From NCBI GenBank assembly GCA_031772625.1, contig CM062820.1, positions 314,744,783 through 314,808,782 on the forward strand: a stretch of 64,000 bases of DNA. Direction: 5' to 3'. The stretch comes from Pinus tabuliformis. Taxonomy: Eukaryota; Streptophyta; Pinopsida; Pinales; Pinaceae. The notes below the pieces were generated by a model. It ran no database searches and was not told the origin of the DNA. It saw only the letters and a list, made by a program, of their open reading frames with translations. The translations under genes were made by a program, and so were the position numbers. Shown piece after piece: positions 1-12,100 of this stretch (within the stretch, counting starts at the first letter, position 1; the number at the start of each line of letters is the position of its first letter).

Positions 1-130
1 AATAGGTTTATATGTGTGTGTCACTTTGAAATGTGAATTTCAAAAGGTATTGATGTAAGTTCGTGTAAGAAAAAATCGTTAGATACCCTCCATCATTGTC
101 AGTTAAGACATGTCATGTCATTAGTACTTT

Positions 131-287
131 GCGCAGTTTCGCAGCGCATGTTTGTTTGGTCCATTTAGCTGCCCAATGATGATTCCGTCTTTTCGCAGCG
201 TACTGTTTATCAGCCATTTCGTAGCGCGTTTTGTTAAATTTGAACTGTCCGCGCTACGAAATCGGGGTTTCAGGGTTTTTGTAGCGC
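131..287. repeat. Cluster of TTTCGTAGCGC-like motifs
   Basis: Five copies of an 11-bp motif related to TTTCGTAGCGC lie within about 155 bp. They are near 137-147, 191-200, 217-227, 251-261 (inverted) and 277-287. The two commonest forms differ only at GCAGCGC versus GTAGCGC. The same motif forms the core of the palindrome at 2492-2529, on the far side of the neighbouring ORF. Direct and inverted copies this close together look like a binding-site array or a repeated RNA element in a leader. No function is known to me. Confidence 0.7.
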
Positions 288-605
288 TTGTTCTTGGAAT
301 GTCAAATCCGGGAGGGGTGAGTCATAGGTCCGTTCATGTTTGTCAGTTGATGTCATCTCCCGGTCATGATAAATCATCATTCCGCCATAAGGTCCAGAGT
401 CATGCATATGAATGTCAGCTTAAGGGATTTTACGAGGTATGGTTATGTCATAATGTGTTTTCATAATGTGTAAACATGTTTGCTGTATGAGAATCCCAAG
501 TTCTCATTTAAAGGGATCATTGCAAGCGAGCCTGCACTCCAAAGTCGATATTGTTTTCGCGCTGTAGCTGCCATTAGTTTCCTGTGCGAAAATATCCGAA
601 GCAAG

Positions 606-2339
606 ATGGAAAAGAGGGAACATCGATCCGGTAAGTGTTTGAGGACAGAGCCGGAGGGGTTAGATGTTACTCTCGGGGATGAAGGTGTAGCAAGAGCCTT
701 TCGAAATGCTGGTTGCTGGAGGTTCTGCGAGAAATTGAAGGGAGGACATGCAGAGGTAACGAAGGCTTTCGCATTGAATTTTACTGGACTGAATTCAAAG
801 GTGTCAATGTTAGAGTTTCCTGTGTCTCCTGAAGCTATTTCCACTGTCACTGAAATTCCGAGGGGTGGTCATGAATGGTTCAAAAACTTTAAGTTCGACA
901 TGAGTCCCTGTAAAGAGTTTTTGAAGGAACCTTATGTAAATGAGGACCTCACCAAAGCAGTGCCAAGGAGTTACATAAAAGAACATTATGCTATGCTCCT
1001 CACATGCATCCAGAAATACCTGACATGCGAGGGAAGGTACAATAAAGTTTACTCCTACCACTTCAAACTTTTGTTGCATTTCACAGGTAAGGTTTCAATA
1101 GACATACCTTTCTATTTGTTCAGAAGCATTAGTAAAATGTGTGATAAAATCCAGTTAAAGAAAGATGGTTGTGAAACATCCCTGTTTCATCATGGTTTAG
1201 TAAAGTTGCTGGTGTTGGATGCTTTACAAAAGATTGGCAGAGATTGGGATTCATTTGTGTTTATGGCCGGCTTCCCAAGCAAAACAGGCCTCACTCCATT
1301 GCCTGTGAGGGAAAGGGAAGAAAGGAGTGAAGAACCCACTCTGGCTGAGCTTAGAAAAGAGGTGACTGACCAAAAGAAGCCTAAAACCAAGTTAAGGAAA
1401 TCAGAGAAGTCTGTGGCAGCAAAAGAGACACCTAAATCATCAGCGCAGGAAACTCCTAAGCCATCATCTAAAGAGACACCTAAATCATCAGCAAAGGAAA
1501 CTCCTAAGCCATCATCTAAGGAGACATCTCAGTCATCAAAGCAGAAGATCCAGAAAAAGAAGGATGAAGCTAAACCAAGTGAAGTTGAAAAGATTTCAAG
1601 GGTGAAAACTAGAGGTCAACTAAACAAGGAAAAGGGTAAGTCAATTACTGTGGAAGAAAGCCCTATTTCAAAAGGCAGTTTAAATGACTTACTTGAAGCT
1701 ATTGAACTTGAGCAAGATCAGCCAATACAGATTGAACCAATAGAGTTTGAGCAAGATCACCCAGTGCAGCCAATGCATATTGACCTCACTCAATCTTCAC
1801 CCGAAAGTACAAAAAAACCAAGAGCTTCAAAAAGATTGAAATTTGAAGAGCCTAGTAAAGAATATTCTTTCAAGCCACGTAGACCAGTCACAAGAAGACA
1901 AATGAAAGAAGTGGAGAAAGCGTAGAAAGAGAAGGCACCTTTAAAAGTGCCTAGTACAGATGTACTTGAGGTTTTGACCAGAACAGTTCAAGCAGCCAAA
2001 AGTAAAAATAAGGGTAATAGGGTTATCATCAGTCAAGGTGGAAATGTCATTGCTATCAAGAAACAAGCAGGAACAACACAAGAAGAAATACCTCAGATTA
2101 AAAATGTTTCTAAGGAAAGGGCAGTAAGATATGCAAATTATAAAAAGGCTGTAATAAAAGGCAGAACAAGTCTAATGAGCCAAACTGACTCAGTGTCTGA
2201 TGCATATTTGTGGACGGTGCCAGCTCTGAAGCAGGCAAAAATCATGAAACAAATGAACACAAGCTTAAGAGTAGAAAACAAGGCTTTAAAGGAAGAAGTT
2301 AGCAGTTTAAAGAGGAAGCTAGGCAAACTAGCTGATTAA
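606..2339 (+). CDS. Additional-ORF (aORF) type protein, probably element-borne
   Basis: This is a long plus-strand coding region of unknown function. The first true ATG is at 606; the open frame begins earlier, at about 480, but without an ATG. The N-terminal 200 or so residues are globular and helical, with EGRYNKVYSYHF, IPFYLFRSI and LFHHGLVKLL. These resemble the plant mobile-domain-like accessory ORFs seen elsewhere in this window. A low-complexity Lys/Ser/Pro tract follows, with KETPKSS-type repeats encoded around 1415-1530. Then come acidic and basic stretches, and a C-terminal coiled coil near the end (about 2250-2335). The region appears to contain about one break. No gag, protease or RT accompanies it, so it is either a non-autonomous element or the accessory part of a truncated one. 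A host gene cannot be excluded. Confidence 0.5.
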
Positions 2340-2491
2340 TCCAAGGGGAAATTTGCTTTTCAAGTTTTGATAAATTTTGGCTGTCATCATTTTGAAACTT
2401 TTTGGAGCCTTTACACCTATACAAAATAGCTGAAGAGATCACGGAGTTAAGTCATCAGTGCTTTAAGACTCATATGCTTTGTTTTGATTAC

Positions 2492-2529
2492 CTACAGCAG
2501 TTTCGTAGCGCGCTACGAAACTGTTGTAG
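2492..2529. repeat. 38-bp near-perfect palindrome
   Basis: The left arm CTACAGCAGTTTCGTAGCG (2492-2510) is followed directly by its reverse complement (2511-2529), with one mismatch and no spacer. The inner 26 bp are perfectly symmetrical. The core is the TTTCGTAGCGC motif that is scattered at 131-287. It lies about 150 bp after the end of the neighbouring ORF, so in RNA it would form a strong hairpin in the 3' untranslated part. Confidence 0.85.
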
Positions 2530-3690
2530 ATGACTGTTTATGTGAAAAAAATGAAATTGATGCTGAGGTCAGCAAATCTTAAAAGGGATGACTCGAGGCC
2601 AGCATGGAGATTATACAATGCTATCTAAGCATTCAAAAGGTGACAGGTGTGAGTATGTAAGGAAAAGGTGAAATTTTTGTCTTTGGTTGAAGTCTTCCTA
2701 AAGTTACTTTATAGCCGAAATATTAGGGTTCTGGTAGGGTTACCGAAATTTTGAGTGGTACACCTGTTCAGTTCACAAAGTGTCCAGATCATAAGGCATA
2801 TTGAATTATGCGTGGTTATTAGAAGAATTAAATGGCTTGGAGCATAGTCTTTTAATGCATGAAGACTAATGGGAGGCAGAGACCGTGAACATAGGACACA
2901 GATCCTCATCAGTTGATGAGTCATCCACATATCAAGTATCCGAAGCTGCTCATTCAGTGAATGTTCCTCCAGCATGTCTTGGCTATTACTGAAGTGATAC
3001 AGGTGTCAAATTTCAAGAAAGCATCAATGCACACGAGGAGATAGACTTAGAGTTTCAATGGGAATGGGACTCTATGTTTTCACAGCGCAATACCTTTGTA
3101 GTTAATTAGTTTGTTTAGATATGGATAAGGCAATTAATGATAGGATTTCGAGCTCCCTTCATGCTTGTTGAGGAGTCTCAAGTAGTTGTACTTTTGGTTT
3201 TCCTATATATAGAAATGACTCTGATGTAAAAAAGGTTGGACATTTTATACAAAAACAGAGTTATTTGGGCCAATGTAAAGACTTGTTACAGTAATAGTAA
3301 AACAATGGTTGTTTCTTCTCAAGATTCTCAATGGATTATTTTGTTCAAATATGATGGTGGTGTTTTCTCTTATATGTTCTTTTACAGCCTTGTTATAACA
3401 TAATCACTCAGAATTCATTTCTAATGCTCTGACTTCCTGTATGTTTGGCAAGTTGTGGTTTGTGTGAGATATGTTTGAACATCTAATGTAAAGAGCCTTG
3501 ACTTCCATGAAATGACTGTGCTTTTGTTTATTAAATGTGTAAGACTCCATAGCCCAATGAAGACCAATTTGATATGTGTTCAACCAGCTTTGTTTTCATG
3601 AATTTGTAAAGAGTTAGCCATCTGTTGTTGTGATTGATTTTTATCAAAAGTCTGTGAGAGAGCCCTCTCTGATCAAGGAGGCTAATCCTT
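2530..3690. other. Non-coding stretch between the aORF and TE1
   Basis: No convincing coding region is visible on either strand. The sequence is AT-rich, with AATAAA-like and TATATA-like strings (for example near 3204 and 3530) that would fit a 3' untranslated region or an LTR. I could not match it to a second copy elsewhere in the window. One weak CGTAGCGC-like remnant lies near 3080. The boundary with TE1 is near 3690. Confidence 0.4.
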
Positions 3691-3694
3691 GGTC

Positions 3695-4900
3695 TAAAGT
3701 CTGGTTGAAAGAGTTACATGAAATCTTGCTTGGCTGCAGCCCTTAGTACTGATTTTGTGATAACATGAATCTTCATTCTTTTGTAGTAAAATAGCAGCAA
3801 GGGTTGTTTCAGAGGCAAAGGAAAAGAGATTGAATGGTTTGGTATAATCAGGATTGGCCAAGGTTGGAGCTTCAGAAATAGCTTTCTTGATTTGATCAAA
3901 TGCATGTCTAGAAGAGACAGTCCATTTAACTTCATGACCCTTTTTAATCATATCGGTTATATCTTTAACAATTTCAGCATAATTAGTTATGAATCTTCTT
4001 AAAAAGTTGATTTTACCAAGAAAATCCTGTTTTTTTTTTTCTTGGTAATGTTAATGTCTGAATGGTTGATACTATGTTTGGATCAATAACTACTCCATAT
4101 TTAGAAATTATATGGCCAAGAAATTTCCGTTCTGAGATAGAAAATAGAGACTTCTTTGGATTCAATGGTATTCCAAATTTCCTTCATCTTTCAAAAACCT
4201 TCATCAAGTGCTTTAAATGTTTTTTTTATCGAAATTAGAAAAACTGTCAGCTCATCAAAGATAAATAACAAGAAATGTGTTTACGTGGCCTACAAAAGCT
4301 ATATCCATAGCTCTCTGAAATGTAGCTCCTACATTTGTCAAACTAAAAGGCATCCTTGCATACATGAAAGTACCCCAAGGTGTTGTGAAGGCAGTATTTT
4401 CCCTATCCTCTTTGTCCACCATAATCTGATTATAACCAGAAAAACCATCTAACATAGAAAGTCTGTTAGCTCCAGAAACTTGTTGAAGTAACTGATCCAT
4501 CTTAGGTAATGGATAGTTATCCTTTAGTGATGCTTTATTTAAGTTTCTAAAATCAACACAGAGTCTAATTTCACCATTCTTTTTCCTGACAAGTACTAGG
4601 TTGGCAATCCAATTAGAATATCTTAGTGGAAGAATAATTTGTGCATCTAACATTTTCTTAAGCTCTTTCTCAATAGTTGGTAGAAGAACTGGATTAATTC
4701 TTCTGAGTTTTTGCTGGTAGGGTTTAGCTTCAATTTTTAATGGGATCTTATGTTCAATGAGGGATGTGTCATAAGTTTTAAGATCAACATAAGACCAAGA
4801 AAAAACATATTTGTATTTTTTAAGTAACTTAAGATATTCATCTTTAACTTTTGGGGTTAAATATGTATATTTTTTTATATTTTTCACTTGTTCTTGGGTT
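3695..4900 (-). pseudogene. TE1 RT and RNase H remains
   Basis: The minus strand encodes a Ty3/gypsy reverse transcriptase. Visible blocks are LPLRYSNWIANLVLVRKK, LCVDFRNLNKASLKDNYPLP, DGFSGYNQI and TTPWGTFMYARMPFSLTN, followed by the polymerase core. The RNase H that follows is recognised from NPDYTKPFNLFSFASETTLA. The wording of these blocks is typical of a plant Tat-like lineage. The part is broken and ends near 3695 without integrase, where unrelated DNA begins. Confidence 0.85.
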
Positions 4901-4982
4901 CCAATATTGATTTCTTCAATGTTATCTTCAAGAGAAATGGATGGAGGATTTCGATGGACATCATTATAGTTGAATATTTTTT

Positions 4983-5665
4983 CTAAAAAATTAACCCTTT
5001 AGGAATGAAGTTGTTTGATAATTGTATGATGTCATGATTTGCAATCTTGGAATTTAATTCTGGATCATCAACAACTTGAGGATTGACCATATCAAGATTG
5101 TCTTCATCAATTTGCAGAAGAGAAAATTCACCTACAAGTTGAAGGAAATATTTTAGTTGTTCATCATCCTCAAAAACTTGCCAATGCTTTTGGTTATCAG
5201 GTATAGATGGCCTATATTTGACTTGGATTTGGTATAACAGTTGTGTTTGATCAGGAATCTTAAATGAGCTTGCAGAAACAACCAAAGAATCTGCATGTAT
5301 GTTTTCGTTTCTAGGGACATAAGTTATGTTGAAGGCATCAAAGAAATTTTCAATGGAATCCCAAACCTCATTTTGATAAGACCTAAGCCTAGGATGCTTT
5401 GTTTGGCAAAGATTTCTAACTTGTCTTACAATGAGCTCTGAGTCAGTGAAAACACTCAGGTTGTGTACCTTTAAACTCTTGGCTAACTATAGTCCTAGAA
5501 GGAAAGCCTCATATTTTTCTACATTTTTGGTAACTTCAAAATAAAATTTACATGATTGTGTAATGTTTTCCTTTTCTGGTGAGATTAGCACTACCCCAAC
5601 CCCTACTCCATCCTTTGTACAAGAACCATCAAAGAACAACCTCCATACATCAATTTGATTTGATA
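4983..5665 (-). pseudogene. TE1 extra RNase H (aRNH-like) between protease and RT
   Basis: Between protease and RT the minus strand encodes an RNase H fold. It starts with WRLFFDGSCTKDGVGVG and continues with a Y-E-A-F-L-L-G-L block, FTDSELIVRQVRN and RLRSYQNEVWDSI, ending with a P-R-N-E-N-x-x-A-D-S-L block. These are the D, E, D and late His/Asp regions of archaeal-type RNase H (aRNH). A conserved tail follows, with YRPSIPDNQKHWQVFEDD. In well-known Tat elements the extra aRNH lies after the RT-RNase H pair, so this upstream position is noteworthy. E has the same arrangement. The domain is broken. Confidence 0.8.
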
Positions 5666-5876
5666 CAGGGTTTTCAATTACATCTTCAATTTTTACTTGA
5701 GATTCATGTATTTGATTTGAAGAGAGTTGAAAACAGCCAAAATATTAATCAATAGAATAGATGGGGTGGTTCCTTAGTTGATCTGTTTTTCATACTGTGT
5801 GGACAAATCTAACCTCCCTATACAACCTAAGTTGTTCTCTCCCATAAAATGGAATAGTGGCATAAGACATGTCCAT

Positions 5877-6230
5877 CTAAAGAGTTCCCCCTAATTTGGC
5901 ACAACAAGACCTTGAAAGGAGCATTCCAAATTTGGGAGGGATGTCAGTGACAACAATATCTAACACTATGCTCTTTACTGGGATTTGGGCAAGAGTGACT
6001 ACTAAATCCTTAATCAATCCTAGACAAGGTACCCTTTTGGAATCAAAGGTGTACAAATCATGATAGGATCTGGTTATGTCAAGAGTTAAATGATCCATGA
6101 TGGTTTTTGGCATGAGATTGTGTGATGCTCCAGAATCAAGCATACAATTGTATAGCATGGAGTCATTTGACATTAGTGTCACATAGAAAGGGGGTATTAT
6201 TTCATTTATCATATCTAAACTAGGACCAAA
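5877..6230 (-). pseudogene. TE1 aspartic protease
   Basis: The minus strand encodes a retropepsin-like domain with the catalytic block MLDSGASHNLMP. It is followed by a D-L-Y-T-F-D-S-K stretch, the hydrophobic LIKDLVVTLAQIPVKSIVLD and the C-terminal GMLLSRSCCAKLGG block. Spacing and wording match the protease of plant Ty3/gypsy elements of the same lineage. It lies between gag and the extra RNase H. Confidence 0.85.
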
Positions 6231-6734
6231 GACAATTGTTGGTTTTTCATCTTAAAGGCTAATAACATCACTTTCAGTATTAACATACGTGTTTTGTATC
6301 CATTTGGAAACTTGATTTTTATATCCAGGGTTTTTGAAATTTCTAAAAGTGGTATAGGGATCTTAACTCTTTCTAACTCCTTTTCAACATTAAATGCAGT
6401 TAAGATAGTTTTTTCAATTTGAGTTGTATCAATTGACTGATTTAATGGTCAAATAGTAGTTGTCTGAGTTTCCACAGTTTTGGTATGAGGTTCAATTGTT
6501 GAAGGTTCCTTAGGAGGTCTTCTAGGGCCAGGTCTAGGTCTAAGATCATATCTTTTGTTTAGCTCTGCAATTAGGAATTCAGAGAAGGCATGGTATTTGG
6601 AAACCTATGAGGATTCTTGATCTTCTTGAACTTGCTTATTTTGTGAAAGAGGAATAATAGTGGTCTGACCAGAAGAGGTATCCATATTGTTAATGTCTTC
6701 AATGATAGTCATGGTATTGTCATCAGGTTTTTGA

Positions 6735-8147
6735 TCATCTATCAGTAAAGGAGTTGGAATGCTGATCATTACTGTGTCTTTGAAGAATTTGTTGAACTAT
6801 TCTAGGTTGAGTCTCAATCTTGGAAATTCTATTCGATATATTTCTAAGAAGTGAAGTGATCTCATCTATTTTAGAATCTTCAGTTTTAGTCTTTGAAGAA
6901 GTAGAGGCCTCTTGACTAGATTTAAGCTTTCTTTGGGCATTTTCCTCTTTAGCCTTTAAAGTGGCTGAGGTAGCCCTATTTTCTTCCACCTCTATAGCAT
7001 TAGTTTGCATGTCTTCAAGAGTCCTTGAAGTTATTTCTCCTAACATTACAGCAAAATCATCATCAAAGGCTTTTGAAAACCTAGATTTGGCTGCTGTTGC
7101 ATGGGGTTTGCAATCAGGGGGCATCTTATGATAATGTTTTTTGAACCTTTTAATAAAATCAGATATAGGTTCACCAAAGTTTCTTTTAAGTTCTTCAAAC
7201 TCAGTCAAAAAGTAAAGAGCATCTTTCTTCACACCCCATTGGTTTTTGAATATATTCGTTAACTCTTCCCAAGACCTAATGGAATTTGCAGGTAACTACC
7301 TAAACCAGGTTCTCACATTTCCTTCAAGAGATTGAACAAACAACCTCATATAAACATTTTCTTGCTCAATGTTCATATTATCTACAAAATCTAGAAATGC
7401 TTGAAGATGGTCCTCAATTGAGGAACCCGTTTCTCCATTATACCTAGGAAGATGTTTTAAATATCCTGGAGGGAATGCATCGAGGTTTTGAGGTAAAACT
7501 AAAGTTGCATATCTACCCTATACAATATGTTGGAATTCCATAGTAGAATATGGTGTGTGAGATGTTTGTGTAGATGTTGAAGAAGAAAAAGAGGAAGATG
7601 GTGATAAAGAAGGTGTATATCTATGTGGAGGTGAGGAAGGAGGAGATGAAGAAGGAGGAGATCTCCTATATGACTTTAAGGGAGTCTTAATAACTAACTT
7701 GTGGACCTGTGACTGAATATCCTCTTTTGTTTCAAAGAGTGGATTTGAATATATAGAAAAGGTCCCTTTAGGTTGTTCAGAAGTGGAAGCTTCAGGTTGT
7801 TCAGAAGTGGAAGGGAATGAATAAGTAGTGGGGGATATGAAGTCTGTAGGTTTGTATTCAGGTAAATGAACACCCAAGTCAGACTCAGATTTAGGTGATC
7901 CTATTGGTAGTGGGGGTTCTTGACATGTTTCAAGTGAGTGAATGAGGAAAGCTGATTTGAAATCAACTCCCCTGTCTAAAAGTTCAGAAACCCTAGGTGA
8001 TAATTGTGTCCAATCTGGATTGGATGGAATGTTGCTATAGGGATCAAATGGTAATATATCTTCAGACTGCAAGGCTGAAGAAGAAGAAGATGGTTGAAGT
8101 TTTCTTTTGGAATTGGCCCTTCTCACTAGTTTTTCTGGATCTAACAA
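6735..8147 (-). pseudogene. TE1 gag
   Basis: The gag reading begins at about 8147 with DPEKLVRRANSKRKLQ and a Ser/Pro-rich leader. The leader contains a short in-frame direct repeat (STSEQPEA / STSEQPKG). It continues into the retrotransposon gag helical core, visible as FLTEFEELKRNFGEPISDFI and KRFKKHYHKMPPDCKPHATA, and then a Lys/Glu-rich tail. Block E carries the equivalent start, FDPEKLIFRG, at about 59.8 kb. The region is broken in several places. Confidence 0.8.
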
Positions 8148-8224
8148 GGGATTAACTGTGTTAGGTTTAGACTAACTGTGTTAGGTTTAGAATGGGATCT
8201 AGTGTGCTTAAAAGGTGCCAGTTT

Positions 8225-8242
8225 GGCACAGTGGAGTCGCCA
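8225..8242 (-). promoter_or_regulatory. TE1 primer-binding site
   Basis: Read on the minus strand, the 18 bases start TGGCGACTCCACTG. Of these 14 bases, 13 match the primer site of element D (TGGCGACTCCGCTG at 52143). The site sits 2 bases inside the end of an LTR (CA at 8246-8245). From memory, this type of site is complementary to a tRNA-Arg 3' end in Ogre/Tat elements. It fixes the LTR/internal boundary and shows that the LTR lies between the aORF and gag. Confidence 0.75.
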
Positions 8243-8244
8243 AG

Positions 8245-9170
8245 TGAAGAATTTTGATCTATCTAGACCTTTAGTCATGTTTAAAGGAATAGGATTTATA
8301 TCGTTGTCCTAGGAAAACTAATCAAATTTGAATCCCTGAAAACGGCGCTGGATTAATGTTGTTCCTATAAGATGATAATGGGAAATTGATCATGCTAGAG
8401 CATCTAAGTTATTTGTTTTGGGAGTTTTGGTTTTGGTTTTTATGGAGGACCAATACATAGAAAAAACTGTAAGAATGATGTATTAACTCTTTTAGATAGT
8501 ACTAATAGATAATCAAAGGGCTTCTTTTTAACTTCACACAGTGATTTGAATTTATAAGGTGTGTAGAAAGAATAGTAAGGAGATATGATTAATTTAGATT
8601 TCAGACAGAAAGATAAATTATCATAAGTGGGAAAACCTTTGTCCAATGTTCAAAAGTTAAACAAACTATGCTTAAAATTACATAAGATGCTGACAATTTT
8701 ATGATCTAGAGGGAGCCTTTCAGACAGACAGTCCAATATCTCAGTCTCTTTATGATAATAACTTCAGAAGGAATTTTAAGAATAACTATAACACATTTAT
8801 TCTCACCTGATATCTCTGTAAAACTTAAACATATGCAGAATAAACATAATGAATGAAACACATGAAAAACTTACAGAAGAAAATGAGACTGTATGACACC
8901 AAATTCAGAATCCTTTTCTTTATTATTAGTGATCTAGAAAAAGCTTGTACATCAATGCTTTACAAAATTGCTTATGGAAAGGTACCACCTTTAATAACTC
9001 ATAGAAGAGAGTTATTTATACAATTTTAAACAAAATATCCTAAACTGATTACAAAATAGCTTGAAAGAAGATAGGAAAAGAAAAATTGTTGCATGATGTG
9101 TCCCTATTAAATAGGAAGTTGTTGATGACTGTTCCTTCAAAATCTATTGTTGCTATCTTCTTGTTGGATT
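8245..9170 (-). mobile_element. TE1 LTR (about 0.93 kb)
   Basis: This is assigned as an LTR because it ends in CA just before the primer site and carries LTR signals in order on the minus strand. A TATAAATA box is at 9020-9013 and an AATAAA signal at 8924-8919. The outer boundary near 9170 is approximate, because the aORF ends about there. No second copy survives inside the window for comparison. The corresponding LTR in block E is about 1.2 kb because it contains a TA microsatellite. Confidence 0.6.
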
Positions 9171-9176
9171 TAAAAG

Positions 9177-12100
9177 TCAATCAGTTGTTTCAAAAAATTG
9201 GTCCCACCTTTTCTCACTAGGTATCTTGAGATTTACCATCCTTCTAAATATCTCATCAACTTCGATATATCTCTCAAAATTGGGTTTAGTGAGAAAAAGG
9301 TGTCCAACTTCATATTTGATGGTGAGGTCAGAGCTCAAGGCTTCCAAAAACTCTTTACCAATAATCTGTCTTTTTATCCCTGCAAATTGATTGTTTTCTA
9401 CTACAATAGTATATAGTCTCTCACAGTAATCCTCCAATTTTACTAGCTGATCATTCGATGACACTATCTCTAGTAACCCTTTCTTATGCAACATACTGAA
9501 TTTAGAATGAAACCTTCTAACTGTAGTGTTCAAAGCTTCACATTTTTTTTTCAGCTGAGTTAACAGATTCTTCTTCACTAGGACTTTCTTAATTTCCAAA
9601 ATAGTAGTTGTCCTATCTGGAATGTTCATCTCTTGTAACTGCTATCTAGTTTTAGAGTTTAGTACCCTGATCATCCTTGATGCTTCTTTGGGTTTTGTGC
9701 CCAATGCTGCCTTCTGGGTCTCTATCTTTGCCCTGCATTTAGCAATCAGTTCTTGCTGCTCAAAAATGATTTGTATGGATGGCCATACTTCTGTTATAGA
9801 GTGGATAATATCTAACCAGATGTCTTCTTTGGCTTGGGCCCATTAGAGTCATACTTTCTAACCTTTTAACCTTGATCTCTAACCTATGTGACTTTTGCAT
9901 TTCCTCTACATACAAGGTATCATTTTTTACCTTCTGTGACTCCAGGGTTTGGAACTTCTAGAGTAACTTCTCATTTTGTTGTTTATGTGCTTGTAGCTCC
10001 TGTGATAACCTTGTTGTTTCACCTGTTGCTGAAGATGAAGTAATGTCAGTAGGAGATGAGCTTAAATCTGAACATGTCATTGGAATTGTTGTCACTGAGG
10101 TCACAACAAGTTTTGCTGCCCCTTTTTCCTTGAGAAGTTGTTCTATATGCTCCTCCATTTCCTTGATATGTATGTTTTTCTCAATAATTAGCTTTAACAT
10201 CTCCTCCCTATACTATTCATTTTTCTGCAATTTCTTTGTTCTTAGGATCCTCAGTTGAAGGAAGCTTTTCTTCAAGGTTGTAATCTCTACATTCTTCTTT
10301 TACAGTATTTCTTCAATTTCTTTACAGTCCTGGGGATCATATCCAATCTTGATAATGATATCTTCTAAATACTTTTATTTGTTATCTTTAGACAAGGATG
10401 ACAACTTTTCAATCTTAAGTTGTGACTGTACATTGGACAAAGCAGTTCTAAGCTTGGAAAGAGACATGGCATTTGTATCCATTGTTGAAAATAACATCTC
10501 ACCTGATTTCCTATGCAAATCCATTTGATCAATGGGATGTATTTGGTTCACATCAAATGAGAAGATGGTCTTCTTGTAGTCTGTTATGAACTTGGGAAAT
10601 GGAATTTGAACCTACAAAAATTCCATTTTCATCCTTCCTCTTTCACTATCAAAGACAAAGAGAAGTTTATGCTAGGAAGTGGATGTTTGTTCCCAAAACT
10701 TACTGTAAATTTGAGATTTAAGTCTTGCATTCTTTTGCTTCATTTCCAAAAATGTTGAGAAGATATTAACACCTCCTGTCGATCTAGTCTCAGTTGACTG
10801 AATAATCTCCATAGGTTCAGTTGAAGAAGGAGTTGAAGAAGTAGAAGGAGGCTTGGGATTAGTGGTCCTTGCTGATGAAACATCTTCCAATTCTCCAAGA
10901 TCAATTATCTCTGGTGGCTTGCTTCCTGATGACATTGATAGTCCGATTTTCAACTTCTTTTGTAAGATATAGTACTCTTTACCTGGTTCTGTAGCTGACT
11001 GAGTTTCCTCTTTGGCTCTTTTATGCTGAGTACTCTGTGTAGCTGGAGTCTTTATCTATGGAGTTGATATAACCTGTTCATCAGCTTCTGTGAGAGTACC
11101 TTTAGACCATTGCTCCTGGTTCATAAATTTTTCCAATTCTAGCCTGGGAGTATGGTTGTAAGGTGTTGCCTTCAACTGCACTCTGAGAGATAAAATGATC
11201 CCAAAAGGATCATAAGACCAAGTAAAGCTTGGTTGGAGGTTCATGTTCTTTAGTAATATGTCTGCTTCTGTACCTGCAGACCTAGTGTTACAAATGAAAT
11301 TTCCTACCTTGGCTTTGAGTTTAAACTGTGATTTCTTCTTCCCTAAGACAAAATGGAGTTCATCCATATTTATCATCTGCCTGATGTATTACAATGAGAA
11401 TATTATCATTGGCACACACTTAGGCAATTCATATGGAGCCAACTCACTGCCATATATCCTAATCTCAGTGTAATTCTGGTATGGGTACCGGTCACCAGTC
11501 TTGGTCTACTCTGATAGCTGCAATGTCTTTTCAATTTCTTCTCCAATTCTAGGCTCTGCCTAACTGTTGAGTAGTTGAAGAACTATATGTATAAAAGAAT
11601 CAATGAAATGAGAGAATGTAAAGTTATATGATCCTTCTCTTACTAACTTTGTCCATTGAATCACTGATTGATTCATTCATTGCTCATCTTGTTTGTTCAA
11701 CTGAATGGGCAATAGATATTCTTGTTGAAACAAAATTAAATGGATTATGACTGAACCATACCTGAAAAATCCTTGAGTGGTCAAATTCATAAACTTTTCA
11801 TGTATATTATCAGCCAAAAAGTGGCTATAATTATACATGAAGGCAAGTTGATATTCTTTGCTAAAAATGGAAAAGAATCCAAGGATGGACTCATCAACAG
11901 ATTGGTCATTTTCATAACCTAGGAGGTATGATAACAGAGAGATAATGTGTCTAGTAGCTTCAGGGAACATGGAAGATGAATATGGTGGATTTCTCTTAGG
12001 TAATTCGACATCTTCTGGTAGGAAAATTTCAAAGATAAGGGCTCTCTGTGGGAAGGTAAGTTTATTGTAGAGGTCCATGAGAGCTACAAGTGAGAAATGG

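Noticed and set aside
480-605. Extension of the 606-2339 ORF back to 480
   Set aside because: The first codon there is TTG. The first ATG in frame is at 606, which is the likelier plant start.
2709-2975. 88-residue minus-strand frame in the 2.5-3.7 kb gap
   Set aside because: There is no family pattern and it does not continue TE1 integrase.
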